A stretch of 64,000 nucleotides of DNA from Thiomargarita sp. (GTDB taxonomy: Bacteria > Pseudomonadota > Gammaproteobacteria > Beggiatoales > Beggiatoaceae), in NCBI GenBank assembly GCA_020718845.1, contig DYRG01000002.1, positions 1-64,000 of the forward strand. The letters run 5' to 3'. A program made the position numbers and the translations under genes. This document shows positions 43,974 through 53,499 of the stretch, piece by piece; the first letter of the stretch is position 1, and the number at the start of each line of letters is the position of its first letter. The notes beneath the pieces are model-generated. The model was given only the letters and a program-made list of their open reading frames with translations, was not told the origin of the DNA and made no database searches.

Positions 43974-45523
43974 AGATTTTCTAATTCAGAAATACGTTGT
44001 TCAACAATTTTAGAATCAAACTTGGCTTTGTGGTTGGTGCTTAATGTTAAGGCACGTTGATAATAGGGTAATGCCGCTTGTGATTTGCCCAATTGATCCA
44101 AGCTAACGGCTAAATTGTAAGCATAATCAGGATGTTGGTTGTTGCGGCGATAAGCCTCAAAATAGGCTTGTTGCGCTTCGCCCCAGCGGAGTTGGCGGCT
44201 GTAAAAATTCCCCAATACAAATTGCAAATGTGATGATTCAGGTTGTTGATTTAATTGATGTTTTAGCGCACTTTCATTCTCTGGCATTTCGCCTCCTTGC
44301 AAATCAATCAAACCCGCTTCCGCAATAGCATCTTTTGGATAAAATTGCAATATTTTTTGATAATAAGTTTTTGCTTGGTTAAGTTGTTGATTTTGCACAG
44401 AAATCCCTGCCAATCCCAATAACGCATCTCGATTACGATTATCTTCTTGTAAAACAGCAAGATAGAGTTTTTTGGCTTTTGTGTAATTACCTTGTTGATA
44501 GGCTTGATACGCGTCTTGCAAACGATTATCGACTAGGTGAGTTGAAATATTATGCTCTATTTTCAAACGCTTAGTTGTTTTAGTGGTTTGTGTATTTTGA
44601 GGAGGCGATGCAGGTTGCGTTGGTGTTTGAGATGTATTTACAACCTCTTGATTATTCTCCGTTTTTAGAGAAACGATTGGCGTTTTTACGGGAGTTTTTT
44701 CTTCAACTGTTGGAATTTGTGTAATTACAGTTTGAGGTTGTGTAACCGTTTGTTCTTGTTGAGATTTTTTTTGAATTTCGGCGAGTTTCGCTGCTAATCC
44801 ACCCGCTGGCAACGGCGTAACTTGATTTGTTGCAAAAGAAGATTTACCAAGTTCCTCTGCTTTTTGAGAAACGAAGAAATACCCGCCTCCTAACAAAATG
44901 ATCATAAATATCAATAAACCCATATAACCCAATAATGGTTTCAAAGAAGCACTTGAATTTGCAGCTTGTAATTCAGCGGCAGCGGCGGCTTGTTCTTCTT
45001 TTGTCCAAGGCTTTGAAAGGGTTTCTTCAATATTGAGCAATTTCTCTGGTTTTTTCTCAATTTTTTCCTTTATTTTTTTCTTTTCTTCTTTCATCGGAAC
45101 TTGCTCAGATACAAAAGGTTTAGTAATGGCTTCTTCTTTTTTTAATTTAGGTTTAATTTCTTGTGAAGGAAGATCATCTAAAGGCAACCAAATATCATTA
45201 TAACCATTTGATTTTTCTGTAATTTGTGGGGTATTGAGAGTTGATTTTAAATCGACATTTTCATCTAATAATAAATTAGCATCTGCGATTTGTTCATCAA
45301 AATTAAAAGTCAGCGTAGATGCTTCTTCTAAAAGCAACGTTTCATCTGCTGTTTGATCATTTAATATTAACGGCGTTTCTTCATTTAAGTCTAATAATAG
45401 TTCTTTATCAGTTTGCTCAAGAGAAATCGGTTTTTGAGAAATATCAAATGCAACGAGTTCTTGTTCCGTTTGCTGACGTTGTGCTTCTTCCGCACGTTTG
45501 AGGGCTTCAATTAATAAACTCAT
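43970..45523 (-). CDS. TPR-repeat membrane protein
   Basis: 517 residues. The N-terminus MSLLIEALKRAEEAQRQ is the motif seen at the start of pilus/secretion-associated TPR proteins. A long acidic and then Lys/Glu-rich cytoplasmic linker follows, one TM helix (YMGLLIFMIILLGGGYFFV, about residues 198-216), a Gln/Thr/Pro-rich periplasmic linker, and at least four TPR motifs (LQDAYQAYQQGNYTKAKKLYLAVLQEDNRNRDAL and following). Such topology fits a MshN/GspB-type assembly factor, but no pilus or secretion genes are near. Function open. Confidence 0.82.
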   Translation of the reverse strand: MSLLIEALKRAEEAQRQQTEQELVAFDISQKPISLEQTDKELLLDLNEETPLILNDQTADETLLLEEASTLTFNFDEQIADANLLLDENVDLKSTLNTPQITEKSNGYNDIWLPLDDLPSQEIKPKLKKEEAITKPFVSEQVPMKEEKKKIKEKIEKKPEKLLNIEETLSKPWTKEEQAAAAAELQAANSSASLKPLLGYMGLLIFMIILLGGGYFFVSQKAEELGKSSFATNQVTPLPAGGLAAKLAEIQKKSQQEQTVTQPQTVITQIPTVEEKTPVKTPIVSLKTENNQEVVNTSQTPTQPASPPQNTQTTKTTKRLKIEHNISTHLVDNRLQDAYQAYQQGNYTKAKKLYLAVLQEDNRNRDALLGLAGISVQNQQLNQAKTYYQKILQFYPKDAIAEAGLIDLQGGEMPENESALKHQLNQQPESSHLQFVLGNFYSRQLRWGEAQQAYFEAYRRNNQHPDYAYNLAVSLDQLGKSQAALPYYQRALTLSTNHKAKFDSKIVEQRISELENL

Positions 45524-45909
45524 GGGTTAATGTAATAATAAATGGTTAGTTATTAAAATGTGTTTTAAAATGATTTTTCTAAGCGTGAGAAAATCTTATT
45601 TAATCCCGCTAAGTTGCTAATTGTATAACTTTTAGCGTTTTTAGTAAAAACTCAAATTTTTAATATTTTCATTCTGTTGATTTTTATGGTATTTTTAAAT
45701 TTAAAACAAGAACAGAGGAAATTAAAACATTAAATTTATCAAATTTGAAATATTTTTTCATTAAAATACGAAGAATAAAAAATGGTATTTTTAGAGAAAA
45801 TTTTCTTTATTTTTTCTCTATTTTATTCAAAAAAATAAGCAAAAAAGCGCATTTTGGGGAAGTTTGTGAGAAAATGGGCGTTAAGTTTGACGATAAAAAT
45901 CGGGATGTC
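45524..45909. other. Divergent intergenic region, no gene seen
   Basis: About 390 bases between the TPR gene (-) and ppx (+). Very AT-rich, with several A and T runs. The ppx frame stays open back to 45745, but that stretch (Lys/Phe/Ile-rich) lacks family homology and is taken as non-coding. Both genes must be transcribed from here; no single promoter pair stands out. Confidence 0.6.
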
Positions 45910-47406
45910 ATGAATAATAACCTTGAATTTCAAACAGTTGCAGCGGTAGACTTGGGATCAAACAGCTTTCACATGATTGTGGTGAGCTTGAAAGATCAAC
46001 AAATGCAAATCCTTGATCGGCTTAGAGAACAAGTGCGTTTAGCGGCGGGTTTGGATCAGCGCAAACACCTCTCATCTGAAGCCCAAGCGCGGGCGTTGGC
46101 GTGTTTGGAGCGTTTTGGGCAACGGTTGCGCGATATGCCGCAAGGGAGCGTGCGGGCGGTCGGGACAAATACCCTGCGCAGCGCGCATCAAACGAGTGGT
46201 TTTCTCCACGCCGCCGAACAAGCCCTCGGGCATCCTATTGAAATCATTGCAGGTCGTGAAGAAGCGCGACTGATTTATTTGGGGGTTGCGCACAGTTTGG
46301 CATCGCCGCCGCAAGAGCATTGTTTGGTGGTCGATATTGGCGGAGGAAGTACCGAATTTATTATTGGTGAAGGATTTGAACCGTTACGCAGAGAAAGTTT
46401 GTTTATGGGATGCGTATCATTTGGGGTGCGTTATTTTCATAATGGATTGATTTCAAAAGATAATTTTCGCAAAGCAGAAATCGCAGCCCGATTAGAACTC
46501 CAACCCGTTGCAGAGGAATTTCGACGTGTAGGTTGGCAGAAAGCAATTGGTTCATCGGGTAGCATTAAAAGTATTTCAAAAGTATTAATTGCAGAGGGTT
46601 GGAGTCGAGATGGAATTTCTTTAGAAGGTTTAAAGAAACTCAGAAATATTTTAATCGATGCAGGTGATATTAAAAAACTCCGTTTGAAAGATTTGTCAGA
46701 AGAACGTTTAGCGATATTTCCCAGTGGGGTTGCAATTCTATTAGCAATTTTTGAAGAACTCGGCATTTCACGGATGACGGTTTCTGATTGGGCATTGCGA
46801 GAAGGCTTAGTCTTTGATTTAATTGGAAGAATTCGTCATGACGATATTCGTGATCAGACCATTTTACGAATGCAAAAACGTTACAATGTCGATATCAACC
46901 AAACCAATCGCGTGATGAAAACTGCATTAGGAATGTTTGAGCAAGCGGCGAATAGTTGGGAATTAGGTTGTGAGAATTCGCGCTTAACGTTGAAATGGGC
47001 TGCGCAATTACATGAAGTGGGTTTGATCGTTGCGCATAATCAATATCATAAACATGGCGAATATTTATTACAAAACTCTGATTTAGCGGGTTTCTCACGG
47101 CAAGAACAAGGCATTTTAGCGGCATTAGTGCGGGGACATCGGCGTAAATTTCCTCATTCTCTTTTTGAAACCTATCCTTCAAATGAACGTCAAATGGCAA
47201 CTCGTTTGTGTATTGTTTTACGTTTAGCGGTTTTGTTGCACCGTCATAGAAATGATATGCCATTACCTTTTCTTTCAGCTTCTAAAAACAGTTTGCGATT
47301 AACATTTCCTCCCGATTGGTTAGCCAAACATCCTCTCACACAAGCCGATTTAGATAATGAGCAAAGCTATTTGTTAGCAATTGGATTTCAATTAAGTTAT
47401 GCTTAA
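45910..47406 (+). CDS. ppx: Exopolyphosphatase / pppGpp phosphohydrolase (Ppx/GppA)
   Basis: Start ATG 45910 (MNNNLEFQTVAAVDLGSNSFHMIVV), giving 498 residues. ASKHA-fold phosphate loops: AVDLGSNSFHM, AVGTNTLRSA, VVDIGGGSTEFIIG, AIGSSGSIKSISKV, and GVAILLAIFEELGI; an HD-like C-terminal domain follows (WAAQLHEVGLIVAHNQYHKHGEYLL). Degrades polyphosphate and/or pppGpp. About 250 bases near 46050-46320 are conspicuously GC-rich compared with the rest. Overlaps pabB by 8 bases. Confidence 0.95.
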   Translation: MNNNLEFQTVAAVDLGSNSFHMIVVSLKDQQMQILDRLREQVRLAAGLDQRKHLSSEAQARALACLERFGQRLRDMPQGSVRAVGTNTLRSAHQTSGFLHAAEQALGHPIEIIAGREEARLIYLGVAHSLASPPQEHCLVVDIGGGSTEFIIGEGFEPLRRESLFMGCVSFGVRYFHNGLISKDNFRKAEIAARLELQPVAEEFRRVGWQKAIGSSGSIKSISKVLIAEGWSRDGISLEGLKKLRNILIDAGDIKKLRLKDLSEERLAIFPSGVAILLAIFEELGISRMTVSDWALREGLVFDLIGRIRHDDIRDQTILRMQKRYNVDINQTNRVMKTALGMFEQAANSWELGCENSRLTLKWAAQLHEVGLIVAHNQYHKHGEYLLQNSDLAGFSRQEQGILAALVRGHRRKFPHSLFETYPSNERQMATRLCIVLRLAVLLHRHRNDMPLPFLSASKNSLRLTFPPDWLAKHPLTQADLDNEQSYLLAIGFQLSYA

Positions 47407-48361
47407 AAGTCTTTTAAATCAATGGGGTAGCCAAAGAAAGCCGTTTTTTTTTATTATCGACTTTGATGTTCGGCAATTTGAAGTTATCCCTTTTGATGAT
47501 TTGAAAGATGTCTATTTTGAAATGGATAGTTTCTCTGTTTTAAAACCTCTTTTTTTAGATCATCAAATCATCCCTGTTTTAAACATTAAAAGGAAAGTTT
47601 CTTTTGAGGATTATCAGAGAGCTTTTTCTCAAGTTCACAACGAAATTTACAATGGCAATACTTATTTGTTAAATTTAACTTTTCCTACCGAAATTGATTT
47701 AAATACTGAGTTATTAAATGTTTATGCTCAAAGTCATGCACAATTTAAATTATTTTATAAAAATCAATTTATTTGTTTCTCACCCGAACGTTTTGTTGAG
47801 ATCAAAAACAATCAAATCAAAACCTATCCAATGAAAGGAACGATAGATGCGTCATTGGAAAATGCTGAAGAAAAACTCTTAAATGATCCCAAAGAATTTG
47901 CTGAACATACGATGGTGGTTGATTTATTAAGAAATGATTTGTCGATGGTTTCAAAAAATGTTAAAGTTAAGCGTTTTCGTTTCTTAAATAAAATCAATGC
48001 GGGATCAAAACAACTGTTACAAATGAGTTCGGAAATTATCGGTGATTTAAAAGACGATTGGCATTGCAACATTGGTGATATTTTATTGACTTTATTGCCA
48101 GCGGGATCGATTTCTGGAACGCCTAAGATTAAAACCATAGAAATTATTAAAAAAATAGAAAACTATCAACGCGGTTTCTTTACAGGAATCTTTGGTTATT
48201 TTGATGGAAAACTATTAGATAGTGCCGTAATGATTCGTTTTATTGAGAAACAAAATGATCGTTTCTTTTATAAAAGCGGTGGCGGAATTACTATTGACAG
48301 TAATATTGAAAACGAGTATAAAGAACTCTTACAAAAAGTCTATTTACCATGCAATTGTTAG
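47399..48361 (+). CDS. pabB: Aminodeoxychorismate synthase component I, compact form
   Basis: 320 residues; the chorismate-binding core without the long N-terminal region of E. coli PabB. Motifs: EIYNGNTYLLNLTFPT, FICFSPERFVEI, the catalytic PMKGTIDAS, HTMVVDLLRNDLSMVS, LLPAGSISGTPKIKTIEIIKKIE and FFTGIFGYF. Makes 4-amino-4-deoxychorismate for folate; the glutamine amidotransferase (PabA) is not here. Strongly AT-rich with heavy Lys/Ile/Asn use. Overlaps pabC by 13 bases. Confidence 0.9.
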   Translation: MLKSLLNQWGSQRKPFFFIIDFDVRQFEVIPFDDLKDVYFEMDSFSVLKPLFLDHQIIPVLNIKRKVSFEDYQRAFSQVHNEIYNGNTYLLNLTFPTEIDLNTELLNVYAQSHAQFKLFYKNQFICFSPERFVEIKNNQIKTYPMKGTIDASLENAEEKLLNDPKEFAEHTMVVDLLRNDLSMVSKNVKVKRFRFLNKINAGSKQLLQMSSEIIGDLKDDWHCNIGDILLTLLPAGSISGTPKIKTIEIIKKIENYQRGFFTGIFGYFDGKLLDSAVMIRFIEKQNDRFFYKSGGGITIDSNIENEYKELLQKVYLPCNC

Positions 48362-48930
48362 AAACTATTAAAGTTGATCGAGGAAAACCTTATCTTATTT
48401 CCTTTCATAATGAACGTTTTAATAGAACACGACTTGAATTATTTGGGATTCAAGAAAATTTTGATTTATCGACTATAATAAATCCGCCAGATTTGAATTG
48501 TTATCGTTGCCGCATTGTTTATAGTAAAAAAATAGAAAAAATTGAATTTATTCCTTATCAACCTCGTATTTTTAAAACGTTTCAAATTGTGTATAATGAT
48601 TATATTGATTATAAATATAAATATTTAGATCGAAGTGCAATTCAAAAATTAGAACAATTTAAACAAGAAGTTGATGATATTTTAATTATAAAACAAGGAC
48701 TTATTACAGATACTTCAATCGCAAATGTGGCGTTTTTTGATGGTGAACAATGGATTACACCCGCAAATCCGCTTTTAAAAGGGACAACCCGCGAAAGATT
48801 ATTGCAAGAAAATAAAATTCAAACAAAAATGATTGATCTAAAAGAAATAAAAAAGTATTCAAAAATGGCATTAATGAATGCGTTATTAGGTTTTACTGTT
48901 TTAGAAGAATTTTATTTGATTGGAGGATAG
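48349..48930 (+). CDS. pabC: Aminotransferase class IV, aminodeoxychorismate lyase-like
   Basis: 193 residues, shorter than E. coli PabC. The PLP lysine lies in DYKYKYLDRSAIQKL, and the fold-IV segments DDILIIKQGLITDTSIANVAFFDGEQWITP and PLLKGTTRERLL are present. Splits aminodeoxychorismate into p-aminobenzoate and pyruvate, consistent with the pabB directly upstream. Shares the AT-rich composition of pabB. Confidence 0.85.
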   Translation: MQLLETIKVDRGKPYLISFHNERFNRTRLELFGIQENFDLSTIINPPDLNCYRCRIVYSKKIEKIEFIPYQPRIFKTFQIVYNDYIDYKYKYLDRSAIQKLEQFKQEVDDILIIKQGLITDTSIANVAFFDGEQWITPANPLLKGTTRERLLQENKIQTKMIDLKEIKKYSKMALMNALLGFTVLEEFYLIGG

Positions 48931-48934
48931 CACT

Positions 48935-49489
48935 TTGATTTCACCAGATGATATTAAAACAATTGAAGCAGAAGCAGATTTAATTTGCGATGCTTTAACC
49001 GTTCAACAAGGTTTAGATAATATGGCGGAAGCCATTAATGCTCAATTAAAAGATAAGAATCCGTTATGTATTTGTGTTTTAACAGGAGGAATTATCGCTG
49101 CTGGTCAATTATTACCACGTTTGAATTTTCCTCTGCAATTAGATACCGTTCATGTGAGTCGTTATCGTGGAACAACTCGCGGAAGAGATTTGCAATGGAA
49201 AAAAGCGCCTGAATATCCATTACAAGATCGAAATTTATTGATTATTGATGATATATTAGATGAAGGTTTGACGCTTAAAGCAATTGTTGATTATTGTCGT
49301 AATGCTGGAGCAAAAGAAGTTTATACGGCGGTATTAGCAGATAAACCCCATTCTCGCCATCCAAATGGGGTTCAAAAAGCGGATTTCACGGCGGTAATGC
49401 TACCTTCCCGTTATGTGTTTGGATATGGATTAGATTATAAAGAGTATTTACGCAATGTAAATGGCATTTATGCCGTGAAAGAATTATAG
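48935..49489 (+). CDS. hpt: Hypoxanthine(-guanine) phosphoribosyltransferase
   Basis: Type I PRTase; salvages hypoxanthine/guanine with PRPP. Start taken at TTG 48935 because GGAGGA (48922-48927) lies 7 bases upstream; 184 residues. The PRPP loop is NLLIIDDILDEGLTLKAIVDYC, with CVLTGGIIAAGQLLPRLNFPLQLDTVHVSRYRGTTRGRDLQW before it and FVFGYGLDYKEYLRN-type tail after. It stands directly before the methylthioinosine phosphorylase, which releases hypoxanthine. Confidence 0.93.
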   Translation: MISPDDIKTIEAEADLICDALTVQQGLDNMAEAINAQLKDKNPLCICVLTGGIIAAGQLLPRLNFPLQLDTVHVSRYRGTTRGRDLQWKKAPEYPLQDRNLLIIDDILDEGLTLKAIVDYCRNAGAKEVYTAVLADKPHSRHPNGVQKADFTAVMLPSRYVFGYGLDYKEYLRNVNGIYAVKEL

Positions 49490-49500
49490 AGGAACTTGTT

Positions 49501-50250
49501 ATGTTGGCGATTATTGGTGGAACGGGAATTACCTCATTAGAAGGGTTAATTATTGAACGGCGGCAAGTGGTTTATACACCTTATGGTGCGCCGTCAGGTC
49601 CGGTGGTGCATGGGATTTATAACGGTAAGTCTTTGATTTTCTTGCCTCGTCACGGCTATGATCATCGCATTCCACCACACCAAATTAATTATCGCGCCAA
49701 TCTTTGGTGTTTGCATCATGTGGGCGTGACAAATATTTTAGCATTTGCGGCAGTGGGAGGAATTCATCCAGAAATGAAAGCAACTGATTTGGTAATTCCT
49801 CACCAATTAATTGATTACACTTACGGTCGATTTCATACCTTTTTTGAAAACGATCCAGAAAGCTCTTTAAATCAACCCGTGACGCATATTGATTTCACCG
49901 ATCCTTATTGTCAAACGTTGAGAGAACGGTTAATTCAAACCGCAAAACAAATTGGTTTGTCGATTCATGAGCAAGGGGTTTATGCAGCAACCCAAGGACC
50001 GCGTTTAGAAACTATTGCAGAAATAAACAAATTAGAGAAAGATGGTTGTGATATGGTGGGGATGACGGGAATGCCAGAAGCCGCATTGGCGCGTGAGTTA
50101 GAAATGTGTTACGCCAGTTGTGCGATCATTGCAAATCCTGCTGCTGGGCGAGGCAGTCCGACGATTACAATGGCAGAGGTAGAAGCTAATTTGAAAATCG
50201 GTGTAACTAAAGCACGACAACTATTAGCTGCGGTGATAGAAACGTTTTAA
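49501..50250 (+). CDS. S-methyl-5'-thioinosine phosphorylase (MTAP family)
   Basis: 249 residues. LAIIGGTGITSLEGL, PRHGYDHRIPPHQINYRANLWCLHHVGV, VPHQLIDYTYGR, ATQGPRLETIAEINKLEKDGCDMVGMTGMPEAALARELEMCYA closely resemble the Pseudomonas methylthioinosine phosphorylase. Releases hypoxanthine and methylthioribose-1-phosphate from MTI after deamination of methylthioadenosine; the upstream hpt can then recapture hypoxanthine. It ends 4 bases into the convergent response-regulator gene. Confidence 0.9.
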   Translation: MLAIIGGTGITSLEGLIIERRQVVYTPYGAPSGPVVHGIYNGKSLIFLPRHGYDHRIPPHQINYRANLWCLHHVGVTNILAFAAVGGIHPEMKATDLVIPHQLIDYTYGRFHTFFENDPESSLNQPVTHIDFTDPYCQTLRERLIQTAKQIGLSIHEQGVYAATQGPRLETIAEINKLEKDGCDMVGMTGMPEAALARELEMCYASCAIIANPAAGRGSPTITMAEVEANLKIGVTKARQLLAAVIETF

Positions 50251-51290
50251 TTTTTGCTCAAAACGTTATAAATGGTCGTACTTTCTTTGGTATTTTTGAA
50301 TTTTACTTGACCAAGTTTCTCACATTGATAACGATGGCTTAATTGCAAAAATAACGTTTCATTAATCACGATTTTTCCTTTCGTAATAACGGCTTGATAA
50401 CGCATTGTATTAGTTACAGTTTGTCCAAGCGGCACAAAGGAAGGAGAAATCGTTGACAAATACCCTACATTACTAAAAATAATTTGTCCGCTGTTCACGC
50501 CCATTCCTATATCTGGAAATAACAATGTGTGCTTAGTTTTAGATTGCAATTGCTCTAAACTTTCACGCAGTTGTAAGCAAGTATTTAGAGCAATTTCCAA
50601 ATGCCCAGTTTGACGAAAAATTGCTAATAATGTTCCTCCCAAAAATGAACTCATTTCTGCGCCTTGTGTAGTGCATTTTTCATTAATATGTTTAGCAACT
50701 TGCTCTGTCACTTCTGCAACGGCTTGAGGGGCTAAATTTTCATTTAATGACGTTACGCTATTCATATCAAACACAACCAGCGTTGCTTCAGATAAAAAGG
50801 TTTTGTGTTGAATGGTTGTTGAAATAGGTTCATCAATAGTTTTTGCTCTACTTGAAGGTAATGTATCTTCACGATAAGCATCTAAAGCATCATTTAATTC
50901 ACTTTCAACAGAAATATTTTGAATAGTTCTTTCTAAAGAACTTTCTAAGTCTTTGAAATTAATGGGTTTTGTGAGAAAATCAGATGCGCCACAATTCATG
51001 GCTTTTCTAATATTATCCATATCACCATACGCCGAGATTACAATAGTGCTCACTTTAGCGTTCATTTGTTTCAACATTGCTAATAATGTCAACCCATCCA
51101 TTTGAGGCATATTAATATCGGTGATCATTACACGAATATCTGGATTTTTCTTTAATTTATCCAATGCCTCCAAACCATTTCTTGCGTACACAAAACTATA
51201 GGTATTTTCACGGATTTTTTGTTTAAATTTGTGTTGAATAAGCAATTCTAAATCTGCTTCATCATCCACTACCATAATTTTAACGGTCAT
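50247..51290 (-). CDS. Response regulator with degenerate nucleotide-cyclase domain
   Basis: 347 residues. A standard receiver (D9/D10, phospho-acceptor D58 in MITDINMP, K108 in LTKPIN), a linker to about residue 160, then a class III cyclase homology domain: LVVFDMNSVTSLNE (metal Asp175 kept), SFLGGTLLAIF (second metal Asp replaced by Gly219) and DIGMGVNSGQIIFSNVG...VPLGQTVTNTMRYQ. With one metal ligand lost it is probably catalytically dead or atypical, acting as a binding or dimerisation module. It lies 12 bases after the histidine-kinase gene. Confidence 0.9.
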   Translation of the reverse strand: MTVKIMVVDDEADLELLIQHKFKQKIRENTYSFVYARNGLEALDKLKKNPDIRVMITDINMPQMDGLTLLAMLKQMNAKVSTIVISAYGDMDNIRKAMNCGASDFLTKPINFKDLESSLERTIQNISVESELNDALDAYREDTLPSSRAKTIDEPISTTIQHKTFLSEATLVVFDMNSVTSLNENLAPQAVAEVTEQVAKHINEKCTTQGAEMSSFLGGTLLAIFRQTGHLEIALNTCLQLRESLEQLQSKTKHTLLFPDIGMGVNSGQIIFSNVGYLSTISPSFVPLGQTVTNTMRYQAVITKGKIVINETLFLQLSHRYQCEKLGQVKFKNTKESTTIYNVLSKN

Positions 51291-51302
51291 ATTGCTTACC
51301 TT

Positions 51303-53318
51303 CTAATGATTTGTTTTAGGTAAAGTTAAAATAAATTCAGCGTATTCATCAGGTTGCGAAGTTACAAGAAACTCCCCTTGATGTCCACTTACGATTATAT
51401 CATAACTCATTGAAAGTCCTAAGCCAGTTCCTTCCCCGGGGGGTTTGGTGGTAAAGAAAGGCTCTAAAATTTTCTTTTGTTTATCTTCTGGAATGCCCAT
51501 TCCATTATCCCAAATTTGGATTTCAATTTTATTATCTTTGTTATGGGTTGTTAAACGCACAATTGGGGTAAATCCTTTACCTTTTGTAATACTCTTTTGA
51601 TTAACCGAATAACAAGCATTATTAATCAAATTTAGAAATACTCGACTTAAATCTTGAGAAATCACTTTAAGAGGTTTTATAGCTTGATCATAATGCTCTT
51701 CAATTGAAACATAAAAATTAACATCTTTTGCTCGCATTCCATGATAGGCTAATTGCGCATATTCGTGTAAAAGTTCATTAATATTCGTCGGCGTTCTTTC
51801 GGTATCACTTCCTCGAGAATGTAAGAGCATACTTTTAATAATACCGTCTGCTCGTTTTGCGTGTTCTTGAATTTTAGTGATATAAATTTCTAAATCATCA
51901 AAAATACTTTCTAAATCATTAGGTTGCTGTTTTAATTCAAGCAGACTTTCATTTGATAATTCGGCAAAATTACTAATAAAATTCAAAGGATTTTTGATTT
52001 CATGTGCAATCCCAGCAGTAAGCATTCCTAACGAAGCCATTTTCTCAGAATGAATAAGTTGCGCTTGCATTTCTTTTTGGGTTTTTAACGCATCACCTAA
52101 TGCCTTATTCTTTTGTTTTAAACTGGCGGATCGTTCTTGAACTTTTAATTCTAATTGCCGCGTATAATTACGATTAGTTTGGAAAGATTCTCCAATAATT
52201 TCAAACCATCTTTTCCAACTAATTGGCACTTCTGGAATATTGATTGGATGAGGACTTTTGCTCTCTTTTTCAATATATTCGACTAAACGATTTGCGGGAC
52301 TCACAAAATAATGTCGAATTAAGCGGTCGACAAATAAAAGTAACAAACCCAAGATTAATAATAATGTTGAAAATAATAAACCGCCTTGTTCAAATAAAAA
52401 ATGCGTTAAAGTTTGAGGGCGATCTAAAAAGATCACTTTCCAAGGCGCAAACTTTAATTTTTGATAATACACTTGATAATCACCAAAATAATGTAATTTC
52501 AAAGGCTGATCTTGTAACATTAATTCAAACTCTTTGCTATATTCACTTGGCACTGCGCGTTGAGCAGGTTTTGCAAGTATATGTTGTGAAGAAACTAATC
52601 CTTGATAACCAATCAATTGGTGATTCTCGTTAATTAATGCCAATGACCCTTGTTGATCATTTAATTTAAGCATAAAACTATTTAAAATATCTACACTCAT
52701 ATCAATCCCAACCATACCACGAAAAATCATTTGATCATCTGGTAGTTTTTCATAAATTGGAGAAGTACAAGAAACCATTAAGGCTTTATTTGTTTCATCA
52801 TAATAAGCGTTTGTCCAAAAATAGTTTTTTTGAAATTCTGGGGTTAAATTTTCATAGATTTTTGAAATAATTTCTAAGGGTTGGGGATATATCCACATAA
52901 ACCCCGTATTTGATAAATAATAAGCGGCGGTTATTTTTTCTAACATTTCAACAGTTGTTTTTAAAACAAAACTAAGTTGTCCAGAAATGTTTAATTCATG
53001 GGTATTTTGTAGATTTAAATCTTTTTCAATTAGAGTGGCGTGAAAGAGCTGATTAGAAATATTTTCTTGAGGAAAAGAAAACCAATATTCGGCTTGTTGT
53101 TTTAGAAAAACGGTTTGGTTAGAAACACGTCTTAAAAAATTATCCAATTCGCTCACTCGATGCTCAAATTGCAATCTAAGTTGCTCTGCTTTTGCTTTGG
53201 TTTGTAATTGATATTCGACAAAAAGCAACAACGCAAAAATTGAAATCACAATAATCGTTGAAAACTCTAATAATCTATTGTATTTCTTACTAAAATTATT
53301 ATTGGACATTGAGCGCAT
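51303..53318 (-). CDS. Sensor histidine kinase with periplasmic dCache-like domain
   Basis: 671 residues. TM1 (about 19-35) and TM2 (about 313-331) enclose a roughly 275-residue periplasmic domain of Cache type ([40 protein letters not shown]), so it senses a small external ligand. Then a coiled coil, HisKA with His439 ([19 protein letters not shown]), N box [13 protein letters not shown]1 [11 protein letters not shown]2 [11 protein letters not shown]. Start at ATG 53318 or 53309. Cognate to the cyclase-domain response regulator that follows. Confidence 0.93.
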   Translation of the reverse strand: MRSMSNNNFSKKYNRLLEFSTIIVISIFALLLFVEYQLQTKAKAEQLRLQFEHRVSELDNFLRRVSNQTVFLKQQAEYWFSFPQENISNQLFHATLIEKDLNLQNTHELNISGQLSFVLKTTVEMLEKITAAYYLSNTGFMWIYPQPLEIISKIYENLTPEFQKNYFWTNAYYDETNKALMVSCTSPIYEKLPDDQMIFRGMVGIDMSVDILNSFMLKLNDQQGSLALINENHQLIGYQGLVSSQHILAKPAQRAVPSEYSKEFELMLQDQPLKLHYFGDYQVYYQKLKFAPWKVIFLDRPQTLTHFLFEQGGLLFSTLLLILGLLLLFVDRLIRHYFVSPANRLVEYIEKESKSPHPINIPEVPISWKRWFEIIGESFQTNRNYTRQLELKVQERSASLKQKNKALGDALKTQKEMQAQLIHSEKMASLGMLTAGIAHEIKNPLNFISNFAELSNESLLELKQQPNDLESIFDDLEIYITKIQEHAKRADGIIKSMLLHSRGSDTERTPTNINELLHEYAQLAYHGMRAKDVNFYVSIEEHYDQAIKPLKVISQDLSRVFLNLINNACYSVNQKSITKGKGFTPIVRLTTHNKDNKIEIQIWDNGMGIPEDKQKKILEPFFTTKPPGEGTGLGLSMSYDIIVSGHQGEFLVTSQPDEYAEFILTLPKTNH

Positions 53319-53391
53319 CGCTGTTTAATTAAAAGGTCGTTGGGGTAAAGGATAACGTTATCTAAAATTCGGATCAAGCAACGTAGCGATT

Positions 53392-53420
53392 TTGCGTTGA
53401 TTTGTCAAAAGCGTTACAAT
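53392..53420 (+). promoter_or_regulatory. Candidate promoter of pepA
   Basis: TTGCGT (53392-53397), 17-base spacer, TACAAT (53415-53420), 80 bases before the pepA start. The -10 is good, the -35 weak. Confidence 0.45.
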
Positions 53421-53499
53421 GTTTTTTTATAAAAATGGGCTGTTTTGACCGAAAACGGCAAAATAAGCGACTTTTCACAACTTTGCGATGGGGAGCATC

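Noticed and set aside
45745-45909. 55-codon N-terminal extension of ppx
   Set aside because: Lys/Phe/Ile-rich low-complexity sequence without family similarity; ATG 45910 matches the family start.
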